Positions 25,211 to 34,423 of a stretch of DNA of 64,000 nt are shown piece by piece. Origin of the DNA: Kocuria palustris (lineage in GTDB: Bacteria; Actinomycetota; Actinomycetes; Actinomycetales; Micrococcaceae); contig NZ_VDOR01000002.1 in NCBI RefSeq assembly GCF_007666205.1, forward strand, positions 124,001-188,000. The letters are read 5' to 3'. The first letter of the stretch is position 1. Each line of letters opens with the position of its first letter. The notes under the pieces are model-generated. The model saw only the letters and a list, made by a program, of their open reading frames with translations. It did no database searches and was not told the DNA's origin. The translations under genes were made by a program, and so were the position numbers.

Positions 25211-26470
25211 TCAGGCCTCGCGGGTGCGCATCCGCTCGATGTCGGCCTTGCGCTCCTCGTTGGCCTCGCGGGTCAGCTCGGCGCCGGCCTCCGCGTCGCG
25301 GGTGAGGTTCTCGCCGGTCTGCGGATCGAACACGTGCATCTTGGCGGTGTTCATCCACAGCCGGGCCTGCGATCCGCCGCGGACCCGGGAGCTGGCGGGC
25401 AGCTCCACGACGACCTGGGCGGGCATCTCGTCGGCGTCCAGGTCGCGGGCCAGCTCGTCGAGCTTCTCCTTGACGTCCCGGTCCTGCTCGTAGCCGACGT
25501 AGCCGTACTGCTGGCTGCCCAGCCACTCCGTGTGGGAGAGCTCGGCGTCGAAGGTCGCGCCCTTTGCCGACCACGGGGTGTCGTCCACGTCGCGCGCATC
25601 GGCGAAGTGCTCGGGGCGCAGCCCCAGCACGAGCAGCTCGGCGGCCGAGTCCAGGCGGCCCTGCGCATGCGCCGGCACGGGGATCTCGCCGATCGGGGTG
25701 ACGAAGACGTCGCCGCGGCGCCGGGCGGGCAGGAAGTTCATCGACGGGGCGCCGATGAAGCCGGCCACGAAGAGGTTGACGGGCTGCTCGTAGAGCTCGC
25801 GCGGCGAGGCGATCTGCTGCAGCTCGCCCTTCTTGAGCACGGCCACCCGATCGCCCAGGGTCATGGCCTCGGTCTGGTCGTGCGTCACGTACAGCGACGT
25901 GATGCCCAGGCGGCGCTGCAGCTGCGCGATCTCGGTGCGCATCTGCCCGCGCAGCTTGGCGTCCAGGTTCGACAGCGGCTCGTCGAACAGGAACGCGTCC
26001 GCCTCGCGGACGATCGCGCGGCCCATGGCCACGCGCTGGCGCTGGCCGCCGGAGAGGTTGCCGGGCTTGCGGTCGAGGTGGTCGTCCAGGTCCAGCAGCC
26101 GGGAGGCCTCGCGGACCTTCGCGTCGATCTGCTCCTCGGAGAGCTTGTCGTCGCCCTTGGCCAGGCGCAGCGGGAACGCGATGTTCTCGTAGACGGTCAG
26201 GAACGGGTACAGGGCGTAGTTCTGGAAGACCATCGAGAGGTTGCGCTCGCGGGGCTGCTTCTCGTTGACGCGCTGGCCGTCGATCAGCAGCTCGCCGTCG
26301 GTGATGTCCTCCAGGCCCACGACCATGCGCAGGAGGGTGGACTTTCCGCAGCCCGACGGGCCGACGAGGATCAGGAACTCGCCGTCGGCGACGTCGATGC
26401 TGACGCCCTTGATGGCGGGGAACCCGTCGTCGTACCTCTTGATCAGGTTGTTCATCGTGATGGATGCCAT
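25211..26470 (-). CDS. sugC: Trehalose ABC transporter ATP-binding protein
   Basis: 419 residues. ATPase of the MalK/UgpC group: Walker A GPSGCGKST at 37-45, Q-loop Gln83 (VFQNYALYP), signature LSGGQ at 139-143, Walker B FLFDEP near 160-165, the switch His in THDQTEAM, and a regulatory OB-type C-terminal domain from about residue 240. The C-terminal 40 residues are highly charged and longer than in many MsiK-type proteins. Placed last in lpqY-sugABC, so it probably energises this importer specifically. ATG 26470; 52 bases separate it from sugB. Confidence 0.9.
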   Translation of the reverse strand: MASITMNNLIKRYDDGFPAIKGVSIDVADGEFLILVGPSGCGKSTLLRMVVGLEDITDGELLIDGQRVNEKQPRERNLSMVFQNYALYPFLTVYENIAFPLRLAKGDDKLSEEQIDAKVREASRLLDLDDHLDRKPGNLSGGQRQRVAMGRAIVREADAFLFDEPLSNLDAKLRGQMRTEIAQLQRRLGITSLYVTHDQTEAMTLGDRVAVLKKGELQQIASPRELYEQPVNLFVAGFIGAPSMNFLPARRRGDVFVTPIGEIPVPAHAQGRLDSAAELLVLGLRPEHFADARDVDDTPWSAKGATFDAELSHTEWLGSQQYGYVGYEQDRDVKEKLDELARDLDADEMPAQVVVELPASSRVRGGSQARLWMNTAKMHVFDPQTGENLTRDAEAGAELTREANEERKADIERMRTREA

Positions 26471-26522
26471 GGTGCTGTGCGCCTCTCGTGGGGAGGAAGT
26501 GTGGGTTCTGGGACGCCCGGGC

Positions 26523-27356
26523 TCAGCCCTTGACGGCGCCCTGGGTCAGGCCGGAGACGATCTGGCGCTGGAAGAGCAGCACCAGGATGACCACGGGGAT
26601 GGTCACGATGATCGCCGCGGCCGAGATGGCGCCGGCGGGGTCCTCGAACTGCGAGGCGCCGGTGAAGAAGCCCAGCGCGGCCGGCACGGGGCGGGCCGCC
26701 GAGGTCGAGGTCAGGCCGATGCCGAACACGAAGTCGTTCCACGCGATGAAGAACGCGATGATCGCGGTCGTGAAGATGCCCGGGGTCACCATGGGCACGA
26801 TCACCTTGCGGAAGGACTGCAGGGTCGTCGCGCCGTCGACCTGGGCCGCCGAGTCCAGGTCCCACGGGATCTGCTGGAAGTAGGCCGCCAGCGTCCAGAT
26901 GGAGATCGGCAGGGTCAGCGACAGGTACGGCAGGATGAGGCCCAGCCAGGTGTCGTAGAGCCCGATCTGGCGCCACATGTTGAACAGCGGGGTCACGATC
27001 GAGACGACCGGGAACATGGAGACCATGAGCGAGGTCGTCAGGATCACGGACTTGCCGCGGAAGTCCAGGCGCGCGATCGCGTACGCGCACAGGGTGGCCA
27101 GCACGACCGCGATGAGCGTGGCGATCAGCGTGATGCCGATCGAGTTGCGCAGCGCCGGGACGAAGAGATCCTGGGCCGAGCCCACGAAGATCATCTCGTA
27201 GTTCTCCCACGTGAACTCGGAGGGCAGGAAGCCGCCCGAGGTCAGGTCCGCGGCGGACTTGAACGAGTTCATGAGGATGGACAGCACCGGGAAGAGGCAC
27301 CACAGCAGCACCAGGACGGTGATGAGCGCCCAGCCCGCCTTCTGCTTGCCGGTCAT
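26523..27356 (-). CDS. sugB: Trehalose ABC transporter permease SugB
   Basis: 277 residues, six predicted helices. MalG-type permease: the EAA-loop is LDSAAQVDGATTLQSFRKVIVPMVTPGIFTTAI, which couples to SugC. It begins 3 bases after the sugA stop. It ends with FQRQIVSGLTQGAVKG, the standard C-terminus of MalG-like subunits. Assignment as SugB rests on the LpqY partner. Confidence 0.9.
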   Translation of the reverse strand: MTGKQKAGWALITVLVLLWCLFPVLSILMNSFKSAADLTSGGFLPSEFTWENYEMIFVGSAQDLFVPALRNSIGITLIATLIAVVLATLCAYAIARLDFRGKSVILTTSLMVSMFPVVSIVTPLFNMWRQIGLYDTWLGLILPYLSLTLPISIWTLAAYFQQIPWDLDSAAQVDGATTLQSFRKVIVPMVTPGIFTTAIIAFFIAWNDFVFGIGLTSTSAARPVPAALGFFTGASQFEDPAGAISAAAIIVTIPVVILVLLFQRQIVSGLTQGAVKG

Positions 27357-27359
27357 GGG

Positions 27360-28298
27360 TCAGCCCTTCCTTCCGGTGAGGTCCACCTTGAAGCCCTTGA
27401 TGGCGATGAGGGCGATCAGCAGGACGCAGATGAACAGGATCACGGAGATCGCCGAGCCGAGGCCGATCTCGAGTCGGGTGATGGAGGTCCGGTAGGCCAG
27501 CAGCGAGAGCGACTCGGTGCCGTACTGGCCGTTGGTCATGATGTAGATGTTGTCGAAGATGCGGAAGGCGTCCAGGGCGCGGAACACCACCGCGACCATG
27601 ATGGCGGCCTTCATGGACGGCAGGGTCACCTTGACCATGCGCGCCCACCAGCCCGCGCCGTCGACCTTGGCGGCCTCGCCGAGCTCGTCCGGGACCTGGG
27701 CCAGGCCCGAGAGCAGCAGCAGCGAGATGAACGGCGTGGTCTTCCAGATCTCGGAGGCCATGATCACCAGCAGCGCGGACCAGCCCTGCCCGAACCAGTT
27801 GAACTCCGGGCCGATCACCGGCAGCCACGCGAACCAGTCGTTGACGTAGCCGGTGTTGATGTCGAAGGCGTAGAACCACGCGAAGGCGGACACGACCGTG
27901 ATGATGCCGTAGGGCACCAGGATCACGGTGCGCAGCAGGCCGCGCAGCTGCTTGATGGCGGAGTGCATGACCAGGGCCAGGGCGAAGCCGAGCACGAGCT
28001 CGACGGCCACGGTCACGACCGTGATCAGCAGCGTGACCGCCAGGTCCTGCCAGAACACGCTGTCCGTGAGGACGGTCCAGTAGTTCTGCAGGCCGACGAA
28101 CTCGCGGTCGTCCGGTGCGGTGAGACGGTAGGAGAACAGCGAGTCGAACAGCGCCTGGAGGATCGGGTACATCGTCACGAGCAGCATCACGGCGAAGGCC
28201 GGGCCGGCCAGCAGCCAGCCGAGGCGCCGCTCGGACTTGAGCCGGTCGGAGACCGGGGCGGAGGCGGGCCGCGAGCGGCCGTGGGTCGAGGTGCTCAC
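27360..28298 (-). CDS. sugA: Trehalose ABC transporter permease SugA
   Basis: 312 residues with a cytoplasmic N-terminus of about 30 residues and six to seven helices. MalF-type permease with EAA-loop LGEAAKVDGAGWWARMVKVTLPSMKAAIMVAVVFRALDAFRIFDNIYIMT. The ATG at 28298 overlaps the lpqY stop (ATGA), so the binding protein and permease are translationally coupled. Confidence 0.9.
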   Translation of the reverse strand: MSTSTHGRSRPASAPVSDRLKSERRLGWLLAGPAFAVMLLVTMYPILQALFDSLFSYRLTAPDDREFVGLQNYWTVLTDSVFWQDLAVTLLITVVTVAVELVLGFALALVMHSAIKQLRGLLRTVILVPYGIITVVSAFAWFYAFDINTGYVNDWFAWLPVIGPEFNWFGQGWSALLVIMASEIWKTTPFISLLLLSGLAQVPDELGEAAKVDGAGWWARMVKVTLPSMKAAIMVAVVFRALDAFRIFDNIYIMTNGQYGTESLSLLAYRTSITRLEIGLGSAISVILFICVLLIALIAIKGFKVDLTGRKG

Positions 28299-29593
28299 AG
28301 CAGCGACTCTCCCTTCAGGACGGAGCTGATGAACTCCTGCGACTGCGCAGGCGTGCTCTCGCTCACCTCATGGATCGGGGTCCACTCCTGCTGGATGCCG
28401 GAGGAGATCTCGTTGTAGTACGGGGTCTGCGGACGCGGCGCCGCGTTGTCCAGCGACTCCCGGATGGCCTCGTGCATGGGGTAGGCCTCCTGGACCGCGG
28501 TGTCCTCGTAGGCCGAGGCGGAGGAGGCGGGGTTGCCGTCGGAGACCATGTACTCCGCCTGGTTCGCTGGGTCCGAGATGCACTCGACGGCCTCCCAGGC
28601 GAGGTCCTGGTGCTCCGAGCTCGCGCCCACGCCGAGGTTGATGCCGCCCAGGGGCGGCCTGGCGGGGGTGTCCTCGTCGACGCGCGGCCAGGTGGTCCAG
28701 GCGATGTCGTCCATGACGGACTGCTCGATCGATCCCTCCTCGACCGCGGCCTGGGTCGCGGAGTAGACGAACGGCCAGTTGACCATGAACGAGCCGTCGT
28801 CGCCGCGGAACTGCTCCATGGCGGCGTTCTCGTCCTGGGTGTCGATGCCGGGTCCGCCGAGGCCCTCCTGGCCGATCGTCCCGACGATGTCGGCGGCCCT
28901 GCGGCCCTCCTCCGAGTCGAGGGCGAGCTCGAGGGTGTCGGCCGAGGCGGCGTCGCCCTGGATGATCGACCCGCCGGCCGACTCGACCAGGCTGTTGACC
29001 CACACGCTCATGGACTCGGCCTGGATGCCCTGGACGCCCAGGAACTTCTCCTGCTCCTGCGCCGCCGTGATGATCTGGTCCCAGGTCACGGGCTCGGACA
29101 TGTCCAGCCCGGCCTGCTCGGCCACCGACTTGCGGTACCACAGCAGCTGGGTGTTGGCCCAGAACGGGATCGAGACGTACTCGCCGTCCCACTGGGCGCC
29201 GGCCTTGGCCCCGTCGAGGGTGTCGGACGTGGTCCGCTCGACGAGCTCGTCCGACGGGGTCGCGAGGAACCCCGGCTCGGCGAGCTCGGGGATGAACGGC
29301 GGGTCCAGGGACATGATGTCCATGGAGCGGTCGCCGGCCGCCAGGCGCCGGGCCAGCTGCTCGCGCTGTGTGGCCGCATCGCGGGGCAGCAGCGAGGTGG
29401 TGATGGTGTACTTCCCGCCGGAGTCGGCGGAGCACTGCTCGGCGATGGCCGCCTGCCCGCCGTCGTCGGGGTTGATGTACCACGTCAGCTCGGTGGGGCC
29501 GCCGTCATCCGATGCGCAGCCCGCCAGCATCAGTGCTCCGATCGAGGCGACCGCTGCGGTGCGCAGCCGTCGCCGATGGTGCTCTGCTCTCAC
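28295..29593 (-). CDS. lpqY: Trehalose-binding lipoprotein LpqY
   Basis: 432 residues. Lipobox LMLAGC with Cys26 gives a lipid-anchored solute receptor. Several blocks match my recollection of mycobacterial LpqY closely: LARRLAAGDRSMDIMSLD, WANTQLLWYRKS, VNWPFVYSATQAAV, LGGINLGVGASSEH and YPMHEAIRESLDNAAPRPQTPYY. LpqY-SugABC imports trehalose, recycling sugar released during mycolate or other envelope metabolism in mycobacteria and feeding carbon elsewhere. GAGG lies 6-9 bases before the ATG. A CRP/GlxR-like site lies about 80 bases upstream, suggesting carbon-source control. Confidence 0.9.
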   Translation of the reverse strand: MRAEHHRRRLRTAAVASIGALMLAGCASDDGGPTELTWYINPDDGGQAAIAEQCSADSGGKYTITTSLLPRDAATQREQLARRLAAGDRSMDIMSLDPPFIPELAEPGFLATPSDELVERTTSDTLDGAKAGAQWDGEYVSIPFWANTQLLWYRKSVAEQAGLDMSEPVTWDQIITAAQEQEKFLGVQGIQAESMSVWVNSLVESAGGSIIQGDAASADTLELALDSEEGRRAADIVGTIGQEGLGGPGIDTQDENAAMEQFRGDDGSFMVNWPFVYSATQAAVEEGSIEQSVMDDIAWTTWPRVDEDTPARPPLGGINLGVGASSEHQDLAWEAVECISDPANQAEYMVSDGNPASSASAYEDTAVQEAYPMHEAIRESLDNAAPRPQTPYYNEISSGIQQEWTPIHEVSESTPAQSQEFISSVLKGESLL

Positions 29594-29671
29594 GAGGTTC
29601 CTCCGTGTGCTCGATCCGTGCGAGGCGGCCCGCAGTCACGGTGCTCCTCGACGACACAGAGTACCTGTACG

Positions 29672-29687
29672 TGTGAACTCGCACACA
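29672..29687. promoter_or_regulatory. CRP/GlxR-like site upstream of lpqY
   Basis: TGTGAACTCGCACACA matches TGTGA-N6-TCACA at 9 of 10 defined positions, about 80-95 bases before the lpqY start. A TACTCT -10-like element lies a few bases closer to the gene, near 29659-29664. Likely carbon catabolite control; binding is inferred. Confidence 0.5.
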
Positions 29688-29742
29688 ATCGTCTGAGCGC
29701 GTCCCGCGAGTCCTCCGAACGTGAGGTGAACAGGCCCCCGGC

Positions 29743-30759
29743 TCAGGCCAGCAGGAGGGCCACGACGGCCATCGTCCCCATGGCCGCCACGGAGGTCACG
29801 AGGACCACGTCGCGCGTCACGGCCTCCGCGCTGCGGTAGCGCACGGCCGCGATGTAGACGTTCTGCGCGGTGGGCAGGGCGGCCATGAGCACGACGCCGT
29901 AGAGCATGACGTCGTCGAGGCCCATGGCCGAGCCCATGAGCCAGGCGAGCAGCGGCTGCACGATCAGCTTGAGGCCCGACAGGGCCGTGACCTCCACGCG
30001 ATGGGCCGTCGTGCCGCGCAGCGGCCGGTGGGTCACCAGCGACATCCCGAAGGCGGCCAGCATGCAGGGGATCGCCGCACCGGCGATCAGCTCGATCGGC
30101 TGCCGGGCCACCGTGGGCAGCTGCCAGCCGGTCGCGGAGAACAGGACCCCCAGCAGGGAGCCGAGGATCATGGGGTTCGTCGCGACCGAGCGCAGCAGCG
30201 ACAGCGGGTTGGGCCGGCGCCCGAGCACGGCCACGTCCATGAGGGAGAGGTAGATGGGCGTGTAGATCGCCAGCTGGAAGAGGATCACGGGCACCACGGC
30301 GGAGGCGTCGCCCAGCACGAACGTGGTCAGCGGGATCCCCAGGTTGGCGGAGTTGACCATCGAGGCGGACTGCCCCGCCATGATCGCCTCGCCCACGCGA
30401 GCCCGCGAGCCCTCGGCTCGGGGGCGCTCGACGTCCGGGCCCTCGGTGCTCGGGCGCGCTCCGGCAGGCGCGCCGGCGCTCGAGCGGCGGCGCAGCCGAT
30501 GCCGCACGGCGACGAACCCCCACCACAGCGCGGCGGTGGCCCAGGCGGAGACGAGGGCCACGAGCAGCGGCGCGGAGAAGATCTGCGAGACGTCCGCCCC
30601 GGAGACGGTCAGGAAGAGCAGGCACGGGGAGGCCACCCAGAAGGAGAAGGCGCTCAGGGAGCGCTGGCCGGCCTCTCCCAGCACCCCGGTGCGGGAGACC
30701 GCCGCGCCCACCAGGATGATGATCCAGATGACCGCGAAGCCCGCCAGGACGCCGGCCAT
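29743..30759 (-). CDS. AEC (auxin efflux carrier) family transporter
   Basis: 338 residues with about ten hydrophobic segments in two five-helix halves. A charged central loop at about residues 88-125 (RHRLRRRSSAGAPAGARPS) divides them. Family features include MVNSANLGIPLTTFVLGD in the first repeat after the loop and LPTAQNVYIAA near the C-terminus. Members export or import organic anions such as malate or auxin-like acids; the substrate cannot be read. It starts one base after the panD stop, so it is very probably co-transcribed with panD. Confidence 0.82.
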   Translation of the reverse strand: MAGVLAGFAVIWIIILVGAAVSRTGVLGEAGQRSLSAFSFWVASPCLLFLTVSGADVSQIFSAPLLVALVSAWATAALWWGFVAVRHRLRRRSSAGAPAGARPSTEGPDVERPRAEGSRARVGEAIMAGQSASMVNSANLGIPLTTFVLGDASAVVPVILFQLAIYTPIYLSLMDVAVLGRRPNPLSLLRSVATNPMILGSLLGVLFSATGWQLPTVARQPIELIAGAAIPCMLAAFGMSLVTHRPLRGTTAHRVEVTALSGLKLIVQPLLAWLMGSAMGLDDVMLYGVVLMAALPTAQNVYIAAVRYRSAEAVTRDVVLVTSVAAMGTMAVVALLLA

Positions 30760-30760
30760 G

Positions 30761-31210
30761 TCAGCGCTGCGCGTCCATCGCCGCCCGGGCCTGGGGGGAG
30801 CTCACCGCATGATCGGGGGTCTTCACGCCCTCGACGACGGCCTCGGCCGGGTCCTCGCCCAGGTGCACGATGCGATTGCCCGCATCGACATGGACCACGC
30901 GGGGCTCGTACGTGCGGGCCTCGTCGTCGTCCATCTGCGCGTAGGCCATGAGGATCACGAGATCGCCGGCGGCCACCAGGTGGGCGGCGGCGCCGTTGAT
31001 CCCGATCACGCCCGAGCCGCGCTCGCCGGGGATCGTGTAGGTCTCGAGCCGGGCGCCGTTCGTGATGTCGACGACGTGGACCAGCTGCCCCGGCAGGATG
31101 TCGGCGGCCTCGAGCAGGTCGAGGTCGACCGTCACGGAGCCCACGTAGTGGAGGTCGGCGTGGGTCACGGTCGCGCGGTGGATCTTGCCGGTGAACATGG
31201 TGCGCAGCAT
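30761..31210 (-). CDS. panD: Aspartate 1-decarboxylase proenzyme
   Basis: 149 residues. It makes beta-alanine for pantothenate and CoA. The self-cleavage site is Gly24-Ser25 ([10 protein letters not shown]), which yields the pyruvoyl group; Lys9 (FTGKIH) and the [23 protein letters not shown] block are conserved. The C-terminal extension beyond residue 115 is longer than in E. coli PanD, as usual in actinomycetes. ATG 31210 follows AAAGGCAGCC. Order is methyltransferase, panD, AEC carrier on one strand. panB and panC are not in the window. Confidence 0.95.
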   Translation of the reverse strand: MLRTMFTGKIHRATVTHADLHYVGSVTVDLDLLEAADILPGQLVHVVDITNGARLETYTIPGERGSGVIGINGAAAHLVAAGDLVILMAYAQMDDDEARTYEPRVVHVDAGNRIVHLGEDPAEAVVEGVKTPDHAVSSPQARAAMDAQR

Positions 31211-31268
31211 GGCTGCCTTTCGCGGGTGCGGTGCGGATGCGGGCTGGGGGCGGGGCGCGGCGAGCGGG

Positions 31269-31955
31269 TCAGGGCGCGAGCACGGCCACGAGGAAGCCGC
31301 TGTCGCGCTCGTGCGGGCGCAGGTCCCAGGTCGCGAAGCGCTGGATCCCGCCGAAGCCCGCGGCCGCGGCGTCGCGGACGAACTGCTCCGTCTCGTAGCC
31401 GCGTCCGGAGCCGAAGCCGATCACGGCGCGGCCTTCGGGGGCCAGGCGCTCGCGGAAGCCGCGCAGCACGTCCGGGGCGGTGCCCGGCGCCAAGAAGGTC
31501 ATCACGTTGCCGGCGCACACGATGAGGTCGAAGCCCTCGCGGGGCAGCTGGGCGTCGAGCGCCGCCAGGTGGGCCAGGTCGCCGTGCAGCCACAGGGCTC
31601 CCGGATGATCGGCGCGCGCCGCCTCGAGCAGGGCGGGGTCGATGTCCACCCCCGTGACGCGGTGGCCGCGCCGGGCGAGCTCCCCGCCGATGCGGCCCGG
31701 ACCGCAGCCGGCGTCGAGGATCCGTGCGCCGCGCGCGGCCAGGGCATCGATCAGGCGGGCCTCGCCGTCGAGGTCGGCGCCGTCGCGGCGCATGTCCTCG
31801 AAGCGGCGGATGTAGCGGCGGGAATGCTCGGGATCGCGGGAGACGACGCCCTCCCACAGGGTCAGGAGGCGATCGGAGGGAACGCTCCCGCCGGCGGACA
31901 TGCCGCTGCCGGAATGCTCTGCGGCGGGCCGGTCGGGCCGGGATGCGCTGTCCAT
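31269..31955 (-). CDS. Class I SAM-dependent methyltransferase
   Basis: 228 residues. SAM motif I is [15 protein letters not shown] at about residues 79-93, followed by acidic motif [15 protein letters not shown] and motif [14 protein letters not shown]. An N-terminal segment [31 protein letters not shown] precedes it. The substrate is unknown. Start ATG 31955 has AGGAGCT 5-7 bases upstream. It is upstream of panD with a 58-base gap and may share its transcript. Confidence 0.82.
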   Translation of the reverse strand: MDSASRPDRPAAEHSGSGMSAGGSVPSDRLLTLWEGVVSRDPEHSRRYIRRFEDMRRDGADLDGEARLIDALAARGARILDAGCGPGRIGGELARRGHRVTGVDIDPALLEAARADHPGALWLHGDLAHLAALDAQLPREGFDLIVCAGNVMTFLAPGTAPDVLRGFRERLAPEGRAVIGFGSGRGYETEQFVRDAAAAGFGGIQRFATWDLRPHERDSGFLVAVLAP

Positions 31956-32017
31956 GTCGAGCTCCTGTTCTGCGCCGGCCGCGCTCGGATCCCGCGCGGG
32001 GCCGTCCTCCCACGAGA

Positions 32018-32049
32018 AGCGCCCGCAGGCCGGATGGGCTGCGGGCGCT
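32018..32049 (-). terminator. Terminator after tRNA-Gly
   Basis: Perfect 11-bp stem with a 10-base loop, 24 bases past the 3' end of the tRNA on its strand, followed by a pyrimidine-rich CTTCTC. Confidence 0.7.
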
Positions 32050-32072
32050 GTGCCGGCGGGGACCGGCCGGAG

Positions 32073-32143
32073 AGCGGCTGACGGGAATCGAACCCGCGTA
32101 TCAGGCTTGGGAAGCGTGCGCTCTACCATTGAGCTACAGCCGC
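32073..32143 (-). tRNA. tRNA-Gly (anticodon CCC)
   Basis: 71 nt without an encoded CCA. Acceptor arms GCGGCTG and CAGCCGC pair perfectly, the D arm is GCTC-AATGGTA-GAGC and the T arm is CGGG-TTCGATT-CCCG. The anticodon loop TTCCCAA gives CCC. The anticodon stem CACGC/GCCTG contains one C-C mismatch at the middle pair (positions 29-41), where a G would complete the helix. Confidence 0.93.
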
Positions 32144-32239
32144 GCGACAACGCTCGACTCTACCGCAGTCCCGGATCGGACGCCAACGCGGCCGATGCCG
32201 CGGGGGAGGCCGCCGGGAGGAGTGGGATACCGTGTCGCC

Positions 32240-32821
32240 GTGCTGCTCTCCGACCGCGACATCCGCGCCGAGCTCGAGGCCCAGCGGGTCCGGCTCGAGC
32301 CCTGCGACCTCGACCTCGTCCAGCCGTCGAGCATCGACGTCCGCCTGGACCGGTGGTTCCGCCTCTTCGACAACCACAAGCACGCCGTGATCGACCCGTC
32401 GATCGAGCAGCCGGGGCTGACCCGGCTCGTGGAGGTCGACCCCGACGAGCCGTTCGTCCTGCACCCGGGGGAGTTCGTGCTGGGCTCGACCTACGAGTGC
32501 GTCACCCTGCCCGACGACATCGCCGCCCGGCTCGAGGGGAAGTCCTCGCTGGGGCGCCTGGGGCTGCTGACGCACTCGACCGCCGGCTTCATCGACCCGG
32601 GCTTCTCCGGGCACGTGACCCTCGAGCTGTCCAACATGGCCACGCTGCCGATCAAGCTGTGGCCGGGCTCCAAGGTCGGGCAGCTGTGCTTCTTCCGGCT
32701 CTCCTCCGCGGCCGAGCACCCCTACGGCACCGGCGAGCACCAGAACCGCTACCAGGGCCAGCGCGGGCCCACGGCCTCGCGGTCGCATCTGAGCTTCCAC
32801 CGGACCCGCCTGGAGCGCTGA
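32240..32821 (+). CDS. dcd: dCTP deaminase
   Basis: 193 residues starting at GTG 32240, so the protein begins (M)[11 protein letters not shown] as in actinobacterial Dcd. Key blocks are [11 protein letters not shown] (about 99-109) and [20 protein letters not shown] (111-130), the trimeric dUTPase-like active site. It converts dCTP to dUTP, or directly to dUMP in the bifunctional forms known from mycobacteria; which applies cannot be settled by eye. TACCGT lies 6 bases before the GTG and there is no usable ribosome site, pointing to a leaderless transcript. Confidence 0.93.
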   Translation: MLLSDRDIRAELEAQRVRLEPCDLDLVQPSSIDVRLDRWFRLFDNHKHAVIDPSIEQPGLTRLVEVDPDEPFVLHPGEFVLGSTYECVTLPDDIAARLEGKSSLGRLGLLTHSTAGFIDPGFSGHVTLELSNMATLPIKLWPGSKVGQLCFFRLSSAAEHPYGTGEHQNRYQGQRGPTASRSHLSFHRTRLER

Positions 32822-32858
32822 GGCCGCTGCGCCGAGGCCCGGCGCAGGGGGCCTCAGC
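32817..32858. terminator. Bidirectional terminator overlapping the dcd and MFS stops
   Basis: Outer 9-bp arms (32817-32825 and 32850-32858) enclose an inner 7-bp stem (32827-32833 and 32841-32847). The outer arms include both stop codons of the two convergent genes. Confidence 0.75.
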
Positions 32859-34212
32859 GCGAGGCGGTCGTCGTCAGGGCCTCGCCCGGGCGGGGCCGCG
32901 CCGGAAGCCCCCGCATCAGGAGCAGCCCCAGCAGGATCACGACGAGGATCCCCAGGATGCCGAAGCGCTGCTGCCCGAAGACGCCGATGGCGACCCCGAA
33001 CAGCAGCGGCGCCAGGAAGCTGACGACCCGGCCCGTCGTCGCGTAGAGGCCGTAGAGGGCGCCCTCGGTCCCCGCGGCGGTCAGGCGGCCCAGGTAGGAC
33101 CGCGACGACGCCTGGGCGGGCCCGACGGCCGCGCACAGCAGCAGGCCGCAGACCCAGAACGCGGCCTTGCCCTCGAGCAGCAGCAGCGGGGTCCCCGCGA
33201 CGAGGACCAGGACCAGGGCGCCGGCGATCACCGCCCGGGGCCCCAGGCGGTCGTCGAGCTGGCCGCCCAGCAGCGCTCCGAGCCCCGCCACCAGATTGCC
33301 GGCGATCGCGAAGACCATGACCTCGCTCAGGCCGAAGCCGAACGTGCCCGCGGCGATCACGCCGCCGAAGGCGAAGACGGCGGAGAGGCCGTCGCGGAAC
33401 ACGGCCGAGGCCAGCAGGAACCGCAGCGCGGTGCGGTCCTCGCGCCACAGGTGCCCGATCATGCGCAGGACCTCCCGGTAGGGGGCCGCCGGGCCGCCGC
33501 CGGATCGCGGGGCCGGCGGGCGCGGGCGGCGGCTCTCGTGGCGGCGCAGGCCGAGGACCAGGGGCGCGGCGAGCACGGCGCACCACGCGGCGCAGAACAG
33601 GGCGACGGCGCGGACGTTGAGGGCGTCGTCGGTCGGCAGGCCCAGGAAGCCCGGGGCGACGAAGCCGAAGAGCACGAACGCGGTGGCCAGGATCGACCCG
33701 ATGTAGCCGGCGGCCCATCCCCGGCCGCTCACGCGCCCGATCGACTCGGCGGTGGCCAGGCTCGGCAGGGCGGCGTAGTAGTCGACGACGGCCAGCTCCT
33801 TGGCCGCATTCGCGGCGCTGAGCAGCGCGATGCCGAGCACCAGGAGCTGCTCCTCGGGGCGGACCAGGAAACAGGCGGCGGTGCACAGCACCGAGATGCC
33901 GGTGAACACGGCGATGCCCGTGGAGCGTCGTCCGCTGCGATCCGACAGCCAGCCGATCATGGGCGCGGCCAGCGCGATGACGACGGCGGCGACCACCGTC
34001 CCCCGGGACAGCATCTGGGTGGTGCGCTCGGGGGAGCCGAAGGCCTCCGAGGTCAGGTAGGTCGAGAACACGAACGTGATCATCAGCGCATCGATCACGG
34101 AGATCGCGGCGTCGTAGAGGTACCAGGAGCGCAGGGCCCCGGCTCCGGCGGGGGAGAGCGGGGGCGCGCCCGCCCGGGAGGAGCCGGCCGCCCGGCCCGC
34201 GGTGGTGTCCAC
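32854..34212 (-). CDS. MFS transporter, UMF1/Atg22-like
   Basis: 452 residues, about twelve helices. The N-terminus RSWYLYDAAISVIDALMITFVFSTYLTSEAF matches the start of the UMF1 family (WaxYDwanSay type), and the first cytoplasmic MFS loop is GWLSDRSGRRS. A hydrophilic central loop at about residues 210-245 separates two halves. Substrate unknown. The start is GTG 34212; TAGGCT lies 7 bases upstream and no ribosome site is present, so the mRNA is likely leaderless. It is divergent from the Mrp operon. Confidence 0.8.
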   Translation of the reverse strand: MDTTAGRAAGSSRAGAPPLSPAGAGALRSWYLYDAAISVIDALMITFVFSTYLTSEAFGSPERTTQMLSRGTVVAAVVIALAAPMIGWLSDRSGRRSTGIAVFTGISVLCTAACFLVRPEEQLLVLGIALLSAANAAKELAVVDYYAALPSLATAESIGRVSGRGWAAGYIGSILATAFVLFGFVAPGFLGLPTDDALNVRAVALFCAAWCAVLAAPLVLGLRRHESRRPRPPAPRSGGGPAAPYREVLRMIGHLWREDRTALRFLLASAVFRDGLSAVFAFGGVIAAGTFGFGLSEVMVFAIAGNLVAGLGALLGGQLDDRLGPRAVIAGALVLVLVAGTPLLLLEGKAAFWVCGLLLCAAVGPAQASSRSYLGRLTAAGTEGALYGLYATTGRVVSFLAPLLFGVAIGVFGQQRFGILGILVVILLGLLLMRGLPARPRPGEALTTTASR

Positions 34213-34423
34213 GCCCGGAAGCCTAGGGCGGACGGCCCCCTGGGCGGCGATTTCGCCAGAGGGCGAAGGGATCGCCCCGGCTGGGAGGCCGGGCGGGCCG
34301 CTTGGTACGGTATATGGCAGTTCCCACCTTGGCGCTGGTCGCGTCGGCTCGGGCGGTCATGCACGGCCGCCTGGGCCGCGCCGCCGATCCGCGTCGACTC
34401 CCCGAGCCGAAGCGGAGGCGCCC

